Shown here: positions 58,614 to 64,000 of the stretch, in pieces
How the letters are laid out: every line of letters starts with the position of its first letter
Position numbering within the stretch: the stretch's first letter is position 1
Source: Bacteroidales bacterium
GTDB lineage: Bacteria; Bacteroidota; Bacteroidia; Bacteroidales; UBA932
Assembly (NCBI GenBank): GCA_017451395.1
Contig: JAFSPR010000052.1
Location: 1-64,000, forward strand
DNA: 64,000 nucleotides
Direction of reading: 5' to 3'
Notes under the pieces: generated by a model
What the model saw: only the letters and a program-made list of their open reading frames with translations
What the model was told of the DNA's origin: nothing
The model's database searches: none
Position numbers and translations under genes: made by a program

Positions 58614-59453
58614 CTAGTCCTCCATAATTACGCGGCCGTCGGCTTTGGCCTCAATGATTTCCCCTTTGGCTTCCTTGCCCTTCACATACCACAGCATAAC
58701 CTCCTTCAGGAGCACTGTGGAAAGGGTTACGTCCTCAGCAAGGGCACCGATGTTCAGTTTGTCACCGCCATCCAGAAGGAAGTCTATGGTGGCGACATTG
58801 TAGATGCGGTTGGGATCAATGGGCTCACCGCCAACTAAAGCGCTTACCAGTTTGTGGTCCTTCACGCGGATTGTTGCCCCGGAAGTGGCCTGGAAGGCCT
58901 TTGTTCCGGCCAACTGCTCAAACAGTTCAGTAAGGGCCGATCCCTTCATCTTCACATAGCAGACGTAGTTCTTGAAGGGGAACATAGAAGAGATATCCTC
59001 CATAGTGACGGCGCCCTTTGGCATCGGGACGCGGATACCGCCGAAGTTAGTGACGGAAAAGTCCATCGGCACCTTGAAAAGTTCACTGCCGTAAGCCCTC
59101 AGGGCATCGGCAAAAAGATTTCCAAGAGGGAGGTCAGGGTCTGTCCTTAAGTTAAGGTACTCCCCTGCGCTGTGACCCACAACCGTCTTAAGGGATACAA
59201 GGCGGGGCTGGACCTCCATAAGGGCTTCCGCAACCTCTGCGACGGGGCTGTCCTCATCAAAGGAGAGGCCGCTTGGAGTAACATATTTGTCGTCATCGAA
59301 AGTGCCAAGCGCGGTATCCTGATTTTCCACCGTTACCGGCTGCGCTGCCGCCCTGTGGCCGTCCATAGGGACAAGACGGTAGTCTATCTCAGGCGCGCAG
59401 GCCGTAGCGACAACTGCTACGGCCGCGGCCAGTATTATTTCATTCTTAACCAT
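58614..59453 (-). CDS. 5'-nucleotidase C-terminal domain as separate lipoprotein (split UshA-like)
   Basis: Lipobox VVATAC. The domain is that of 5_nucleotid_C: GHSAGEYLNLRTDPDLPLGN, LFADALRAYG, FSVTNFGGIRVPMPKGAVTM, EDISSMFPFKNYV and the late YNVATIDFLLDGGDKL with the nucleotide-base-binding region. It provides substrate binding in 5'-nucleotidases. The metallophosphatase half is the next gene, so an active enzyme would need both lipoproteins to meet. Its start overlaps the ABC permease end by 19 bp. Confidence 0.85.
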   Translation of the reverse strand: MVKNEIILAAAVAVVATACAPEIDYRLVPMDGHRAAAQPVTVENQDTALGTFDDDKYVTPSGLSFDEDSPVAEVAEALMEVQPRLVSLKTVVGHSAGEYLNLRTDPDLPLGNLFADALRAYGSELFKVPMDFSVTNFGGIRVPMPKGAVTMEDISSMFPFKNYVCYVKMKGSALTELFEQLAGTKAFQATSGATIRVKDHKLVSALVGGEPIDPNRIYNVATIDFLLDGGDKLNIGALAEDVTLSTVLLKEVMLWYVKGKEAKGEIIEAKADGRVIMED

Positions 59454-60844
59454 TTCCAGAGGTCTTTGAAAGTGGATTTCTTGCCGTACATAAGGATACC
59501 CACCTTATAGATTTTGGCCGATGCCCAGGCGCACGCGACAAAGGTTCCTATGAGGAGCACTATGCTGAGAACAAGTTGCCACATAGGCACGCTGAAAGGA
59601 ATACGGGCAAGCATCACGATGGGGCTGGTGAAAGGAATCATCGAGAACCAGAACACCAGCTGGCTGTCCGGGGCCTTGAAGGCATACAGGGCCACGAAGA
59701 AGCCCAGCATAAGCGGGATGGTGATGGGAAGTTGCAACTGGGAACTGTCTCCCTCGTTCTCCACGGCGCTGCCGATAGCCGCGAAGAGCGACGCATACAG
59801 CAGGTATCCGAAGATGAAGAAGAACAGGAACGCGATTCCAATCTCTGCCAGATTGATATTGCCGAGGGTGCTCATAATAACCTCCATTCCGGAAGGTTCT
59901 CCGGCCGATACTGCAGTGGTGTCGGTAACAGCCTTCAGGGAGTCTTCAAGGGTGAGCTGGCCGGGAAGATTGACATCCGGAGACATCTGCTGGACCATTT
60001 CAGTGGTGGGATCGTCACTCATAAGGCCCATAATCTTGTCCTTGCCGATTATACCCATAGCAACGCCAAGCAGCATTCCTGTAAGGAGTATCCACAGCAG
60101 GAACTGCGTAATGGCAACAAGGGCAACGCCGATAATCTTGCCAAAGAGAAGTTCACTGGCCTTCACGGAAGACACCAGGACCTCTACCACGCGGGAGCTC
60201 TTCTCCTCTATAACGGAACTCATAACCATACCGGAGAACAGGGCGATGAACATATAGATGGCCATTCCCAGAATCATACTGAGGGCCATGTAGATACCGG
60301 ATTCCGATATGGTTTCCTTGCCGGATTCATCAATGGTGTAGCTGCGGAGCTTTACGTTTGACTTTACGCCCGCCATAATCTCCTCCAGATTCTCAACGCC
60401 AGACTGCTCTATGCGATAAGCCTCAACTGCATCGTTGATACGGTCCTCTATCATTGAGCCGGTGTCCATACCGAGGGGTTTCTCGCTGTAGCAATCGGCC
60501 TTGACGCTCCTGGATTCAGGATCAAGCTCCGAGATGCTAAGGAGAACATCTACGCCTGCGGCCTTGAGGTTAGACTTAAGGCTGTCTGCAATTGCATCCG
60601 GTCCAAGGTCTATGTAATCTGTAACGTCGTTGTCTTCCAGGTAAGGGAGCACAATGCCGCTGCGGTCAATGACGCCAACCTTCTTGGCCTCTTCCTTTGT
60701 ACCCATCATAATGACGGTAGGAAGGATGCAGATTGCTGCAAAAAGGATTGGAGCCAGGAAAGTGATAAGGAGGAAACTCTTCTTCTTTACCTTGTTAAGG
60801 TATTCGCGCTGGATTATTATTCCTAATTTCTTGAAGTTCATCAT
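59435..60844 (-). CDS. ABC-2-type permease (NatB-like)
   Basis: 469 residues with an N-terminal membrane helix (FLLITFLAPILFAAICIL), a long extracytoplasmic domain (about 45-185), and five or six C-terminal helices (AIYMFIALFSGMVMSSVIEE, then KSSRVVEVLVSSV). The EEKSSRVVEVL motif is typical of NatB/ABC2_membrane_3 exporters. With the adjacent ATPase it likely pumps out sodium, a peptide or a drug; the substrate is not predictable. It lies three bases after the ATPase gene. Confidence 0.85.
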   Translation of the reverse strand: MMNFKKLGIIIQREYLNKVKKKSFLLITFLAPILFAAICILPTVIMMGTKEEAKKVGVIDRSGIVLPYLEDNDVTDYIDLGPDAIADSLKSNLKAAGVDVLLSISELDPESRSVKADCYSEKPLGMDTGSMIEDRINDAVEAYRIEQSGVENLEEIMAGVKSNVKLRSYTIDESGKETISESGIYMALSMILGMAIYMFIALFSGMVMSSVIEEKSSRVVEVLVSSVKASELLFGKIIGVALVAITQFLLWILLTGMLLGVAMGIIGKDKIMGLMSDDPTTEMVQQMSPDVNLPGQLTLEDSLKAVTDTTAVSAGEPSGMEVIMSTLGNINLAEIGIAFLFFFIFGYLLYASLFAAIGSAVENEGDSSQLQLPITIPLMLGFFVALYAFKAPDSQLVFWFSMIPFTSPIVMLARIPFSVPMWQLVLSIVLLIGTFVACAWASAKIYKVGILMYGKKSTFKDLWKWLRMK

Positions 60845-60847
60845 AAC

Positions 60848-61705
60848 CTATTCCTCCTCTCCTTTAACCAGTTTGATAAAAATGTCGTTCATACGGGGGA
60901 TGACCTCCTTGAAGGAGTTGATGGTCACTCCACGGCCGATAAGTTCAGTCAGTTTGGCATTTACATCCGGACGCGCGACAACAATGCTGCGGCGCGCCAG
61001 GGTATCGTCAGTGAACTCAATCTCCACGTTGTCCTCCCCGTGCTGACGGCGGATTTCATCCGTGCCGCCGCAAACCACCAGTTTGCCGTGATTGATGAGG
61101 GCTATGTTCTCACAGAGTTCCTCCACGGATTCCATATTGTGGGTGGAAAGGATGATGGTTGCTCCTTCGTCCTTCAGACGCAGGATCTCCTTACGAATGA
61201 GGTCTACGTTAACTGGGTCAAAGCCGGAAAAAGGCTCGTCCAGTATCATCAGACTGGGTTTATGGACCACGGTGGTTATGAATTGGACCTTCTGGGCCAT
61301 ACCCTTGGAGAGTTCCTCCACCTTCTTCCCCCACCAGTCTGCTATATCAAAGCGCACAAACCATTTCTTAAGTTCCACTGCGGCATCACGGGCGCTCATT
61401 CCCTTTAACTGGGCAAGGTACATAGCCTGGTCCCCCACCTTCATCTTGCGGTAAAGGCCGCGTTCCTCGGGGAGGTAGCCTATGCGCGCTACATCGGCCT
61501 CTGTAATAGGGTGGCCCTGGAAAAGGATCTGGCCCTGGGAGGCGATGGTTATGCGGTTTATGATGCGGATGAGGGTACTTTTACCCGCACCGTTTGGCCC
61601 AAGGAGGCCAAAGATCTTGCCCTCAGGGATTTCCAGCGACACATTGTCCAGCGCCACCTTTTCCCCGAAGGTCTTGGTTACGTTCTTAACTTCAATAATT
61701 GCCAT
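60848..61705 (-). CDS. ABC-transporter ATPase (NatA-like)
   Basis: 285 residues with Walker A GPNGAGKST (about 37-45), Q-loop region IGYLPEERGLYRKM, signature LSKGMAQKVQ, Walker B LMILDEPFSGFDP and H-loop STHNMES. A C-terminal DUF4162-type tail follows (about 220-285). The YLPEERGLYRKM form is typical of NatA-type exporters. It powers the NatB-like permease encoded next. Confidence 0.92.
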   Translation of the reverse strand: MAIIEVKNVTKTFGEKVALDNVSLEIPEGKIFGLLGPNGAGKSTLIRIINRITIASQGQILFQGHPITEADVARIGYLPEERGLYRKMKVGDQAMYLAQLKGMSARDAAVELKKWFVRFDIADWWGKKVEELSKGMAQKVQFITTVVHKPSLMILDEPFSGFDPVNVDLIRKEILRLKDEGATIILSTHNMESVEELCENIALINHGKLVVCGGTDEIRRQHGEDNVEIEFTDDTLARRSIVVARPDVNAKLTELIGRGVTINSFKEVIPRMNDIFIKLVKGEEE

Positions 61706-61716
61706 CTTCTCTTTTT

Positions 61717-62754
61717 CTATGATAAGATTTTTGCTACTAACTCTGTCAGAAGATCTGCCGGCGTGGCTTCACCGGCGTCTCCGCCCTTACCCTTGTAGTC
61801 GTACTCCGCGAGGAGGGAAATTACGGCCTGGCAGGCCTGGAGGGGATAATATCTCACCGCTGCGTCGTATTCCCTAAGGAAATACGGGTTTACGCCAAGC
61901 GCCTTTGCCACGTCCCCTTGAGAGGGGCGCTGAGGCAGGATGGCGTGATACTTGAGGATGCGGCTGAAATGCGTGAAAAGCGGTGCCACGGCCATAGGAA
62001 GCATAAAACGCGGCTGCTCCCCAATATGCGCCGCAATTGTGAGCGCCCGCGCGCTTTCCCTGTAACTGAGGCACTTTGTAAGTTCAAAGATGCTGTACTG
62101 CCTGCTTATGCCGATATTCTTCTCAATGTCCTCAACGGAAATCTCCTTCACGCCCTCCGGGAGGTTTTTGAGGAGTTTCTCCGTCTCCACGGCAATTTTG
62201 CCAAGGTCAGTGCCGGCGCTTTCTGCAAGGAGGGCCGATGCCTCCGGGTGGATACTGAGCCCCAGCCCCTGGTAATAGTCATTGATCCATTTTGGGACCT
62301 CATAGTCCCTTAGGGCCGGTGAATCCACCACCACGCCCGTCTTGAGGACGGTTTTGTAAAGGGCCTTCCGTTTATCGGCCGATGCCCCGTGCAGAAGGAT
62401 CACAAGGACCGTGCTGTCAAGGGGATTCTCGCAGTAAAGGGCTAGTTCCTCAAGGGATTTCATCTGCTGGGCTTCCTTCACCACCACAAGCTGACGCTCC
62501 GCCATCATAGGGAAACGCCTGGCGGCCGTTATCACGGTCTCTGCGTCCACGTCCGAGCCGTAGCACACCGTCTGGTTGAAGTCCTTCTCCCAGTCCTGAA
62601 GACAGTTTTCAAGGATTGCGTCACAGACAAGGTCCGGGTAATAGGGCTCATCTCCCATAAGCAGATATACACACTTGAAGATGCCGCCACGGACATCTTC
62701 AAGTATGTTTCGGACCTGCCTTGCGGTCTCTATGTAACCCTTCTGGGCAGCCAC
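61717..62754 (-). CDS. holA: DNA polymerase III subunit delta
   Basis: 345 residues with HolA order: AAA+-like N-terminus (CVYLLMGDEPYYPDLVCDAI, then QTVCYGSDVDAETVITAARR), MMAERQLVVVKEAQ, a GTDLGKIAVETEKLLKNLPE helix region and a C-terminal collar domain (SIFELTKCLSYRESARALTI). Delta opens the sliding clamp in the clamp loader. It lies one base after hpf and 11 bases before natA. Confidence 0.92.
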   Translation of the reverse strand: MAAQKGYIETARQVRNILEDVRGGIFKCVYLLMGDEPYYPDLVCDAILENCLQDWEKDFNQTVCYGSDVDAETVITAARRFPMMAERQLVVVKEAQQMKSLEELALYCENPLDSTVLVILLHGASADKRKALYKTVLKTGVVVDSPALRDYEVPKWINDYYQGLGLSIHPEASALLAESAGTDLGKIAVETEKLLKNLPEGVKEISVEDIEKNIGISRQYSIFELTKCLSYRESARALTIAAHIGEQPRFMLPMAVAPLFTHFSRILKYHAILPQRPSQGDVAKALGVNPYFLREYDAAVRYYPLQACQAVISLLAEYDYKGKGGDAGEATPADLLTELVAKILS

Positions 62755-62755
62755 T

Positions 62756-63046
62756 TTATTTGGAGAATTTCTTTTCCTTGGCGCGTACGATACGCTCCTT
62801 GAGGGCGTCTGCGGCGTCTGTCACCGCTTCTTCGAAGGTACGCGCGTTGCGTTCAATGAGGAGATCCTCGCCGGGAATGCGGGTTTGGAGTTTTACGCAC
62901 TTGTTTTCTGCGTCCGGAAGGAGGGAGAGGGTGACGTCAATGTCTCCTAGATTGTCGAAGAATTTCTCTACCTTACCAACTTTCTTCTGGATGTAGTCCA
63001 GCAGCTTCTCGTCTGCGTCGAACTTGAGGGACTTAACGTTAATCAT
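62756..63046 (-). CDS. hpf: HPF/RaiA-family ribosome hibernation factor
   Basis: 96 residues of the S30AE fold: MINVKSLKFDADEKLLDYIQ, KKVGKVEKFFDNL, CVKLQTRIPGEDLLIERNA, RTFEEAVTDAADALKERIVR. It has only the N-terminal domain, as in short HPF or YfiA/RaiA, and no C-terminal dimerisation domain. It binds the 30S decoding region in stationary phase. Its start overlaps the recombinase stop by eight bases, a known pairing in Bacteroidales. Confidence 0.9.
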   Translation of the reverse strand: MINVKSLKFDADEKLLDYIQKKVGKVEKFFDNLGDIDVTLSLLPDAENKCVKLQTRIPGEDLLIERNARTFEEAVTDAADALKERIVRAKEKKFSK

Positions 63047-63986
63047 TGTTACCTGTTTTTTTTGCCCTTGGATGGGCGATTAAGTATTGTTGTTTGAGCC
63101 GTGCGACTGAATTGTGGGTGTAAACCTCCGTGGCGGCAAGGTTTGCGTGGCCAAGCATCTCTTCGATTGCGTTAAGGTCTGCGCCTTCCTGCAAAAGGGC
63201 AGTGGCAAGAGTGTGCCTTAACACGTGGGGGGATTTCCTCCCGGTGATGCCGTAGCCGTCCAGTTCCTTCTTGACCGCCCTGTCCACGTATTCCGGATAG
63301 AGGGCCCCGCCCTTTTCCGTAACAAGCAGTGGATCCCGGGGGGTACGGGACGCTTCAGTCATACTTGCTGCTTTCAAATATAGTGAAATTTCCTGAGTTA
63401 GAGAAGGAATGAGGGGAATTTCTCTCATTTTGTCCCCTTTTCCCGTGACTCTCAGGGTGCCGCGGGAGAAATCCACGCTGCCGATTGTAAGGGAAAGAAG
63501 TTCCGCGCGGCGTATTCCCGTGCCGTAGAGGATGCTTATTATAAGGCGCCTCAAGCGTCTTTTGTAGAGTTCAGCAAATAGGGGTTCACGGGGGTTCAGG
63601 CTCTCAAGGAGGGTGAGTTCATCCTCCCCCGCCGCGTGGGCGGTTTCCTTCAGGTACTCATCCATAGAACTCTCCCTGTAGTATTCCGGAAGGCGTTTTT
63701 CCATCTTTGGACGCTTCACTCCCCTCACCGGATTTGAAGTCATCTTCCCTTCCTTAATGAGATAGTTGCAGTAGCCGCTCAGGGCGCTCAGGTGCAGATG
63801 CACCGTCCTTGGCTTGTAGCCTGAGCCTATGAGATGGGCCTCGTACTCCCTTATCCTTGACGGGATGAGGTCAGGCTCTCCCCCGCACCATTCACTGAAC
63901 GATGTCAGGGCATCGGCATAGAGGGCCTGCGTCCTGGGAGAGTATCTCCGGACGTCCCTTATGTAGGCTATGTACCTGTTTATCAT
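63039..63986 (-). CDS. Tyrosine recombinase, XerC/XerD type
   Basis: 315 residues. An N-terminal SAM-like core-binding domain (RYIAYIRDVRRYSPRTQALY, HLHLSALSGYCNYLIKEGKM) precedes the catalytic domain with Arg in GTGIRRAELLSLT, a central Lys in VTGKGDKMREIPL, HVLRHTLATALLQEGADL (H-x-x-R), GHANLAATEVYTH (H and nucleophile Tyr). It fits chromosome dimer resolution. It sits with hpf and holA, the context of a housekeeping XerC, not of a mobile element. The start lies 14 bases from the window edge, so an earlier start outside cannot be excluded. Confidence 0.88.
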   Translation of the reverse strand: MINRYIAYIRDVRRYSPRTQALYADALTSFSEWCGGEPDLIPSRIREYEAHLIGSGYKPRTVHLHLSALSGYCNYLIKEGKMTSNPVRGVKRPKMEKRLPEYYRESSMDEYLKETAHAAGEDELTLLESLNPREPLFAELYKRRLRRLIISILYGTGIRRAELLSLTIGSVDFSRGTLRVTGKGDKMREIPLIPSLTQEISLYLKAASMTEASRTPRDPLLVTEKGGALYPEYVDRAVKKELDGYGITGRKSPHVLRHTLATALLQEGADLNAIEEMLGHANLAATEVYTHNSVARLKQQYLIAHPRAKKTGNND

Positions 63987-64000
63987 CGATTTTTTGGGAA

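Noticed and set aside
59514..60361. Two overlapping plus-strand frames opposite the NatB-like permease.
   Set aside because: They oppose a clear membrane protein gene and show no signal, domain or ribosome site.
63039..63986. Tyrosine recombinase as sign of a mobile element at the right edge.
   Set aside because: It is packed with hpf and holA in a housekeeping context and looks like XerC/XerD, with no repeats or cargo.

Overview
The window reads as a chromosomal segment of an uncultured, probably gut or rumen, member of the Bacteroidales. The support is: promoter-like octamers of the Bacteroidetes form TAnnTTTG upstream of many genes; a type V (FimA/Mfa-like) pilus locus; a serine palmitoyltransferase; many lipoproteins with SC/AC lipoboxes; DUF3575, DUF3868, DUF4906 and DUF5020-like proteins; a tmRNA with a tag ending YALAA; and a 1104-residue SecA. 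The fairly GC-rich sequence would fit a Rikenellaceae- or Cryptobacteroides-like lineage, but I cannot fix the genus.

Layout. 1-1.2 kb: the 5' end of gcvT, an arginase-fold protein and a Nudix hydrolase. 1.2-4.8 kb: a minus-strand regulatory/envelope cassette of a stand-alone LuxR-type HTH protein, three lipoproteins and a membrane TPR-LuxR regulator with nearly the same HTH. A divergent intergenic region with a 52-bp tandem palindromic repeat separates it from obg-PAP2 phosphatase. 6.6-10.5 kb: murF, dut, an LptF/G-type permease and tgt. 10.6-14.1 kb: a nucleoside symporter, alkaline phosphatase and a LolA-like protein. 14.1-17.4 kb: an accessory patch ending at the tmRNA 3' end, with a PstS-like lipoprotein, GNAT, a decayed ABC ATPase, a degenerate tandem repeat, a DUF3800 gene with a palindromic promoter, and a candidate small RNA. 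17.4-22.5 kb: tmRNA, NlpC/P60, ssb, a zinc-ribbon protein, DUF721, recF, a TPR membrane protein and yebC.

22.4-27.5 kb: esterase, PCMD-like protein, glycosyltransferase, and a DUF1538 membrane protein followed by two PII-like proteins. 27.6-31.3 kb: a nucleobase uptake locus (uracil-type permease with a structured leader, DUF5020 outer-membrane protein, AzgA-type permease). 31.4-40.0 kb: secA, then an operon of serine palmitoyltransferase, flippase and three glycosyltransferases. 40.1-44.1 kb: glnS, an aspartokinase-like pseudoenzyme and yicC.

44.2-54.1 kb: a seven-gene type V pilus locus: barrel, OmpA/TPR lipoprotein, major fimbrillin, FimB/Mfa2 anchor, minor fimbrillin, a 1209-residue DUF4906-type protein and a final barrel. 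54.2-57.7 kb: an unusual PreA with an N-terminal Fe-S extension, and hipB-hipA-DUF4298. 57.8-64.0 kb: one minus-strand run of xerC-type recombinase, hpf, holA, a Nat-type ABC exporter and a 5'-nucleotidase split into two lipoproteins.

The most original leads are the DUF1538/PII module, the TPR-LuxR/lipoprotein cassette with its repeat-bearing control region, the aspartokinase pseudoenzyme, the uracil-permease leader RNA, the candidate sRNA by the tmRNA, and the SPT-glycosyltransferase operon. I saw no CRISPR array, no intact insertion sequence and no tRNA gene.
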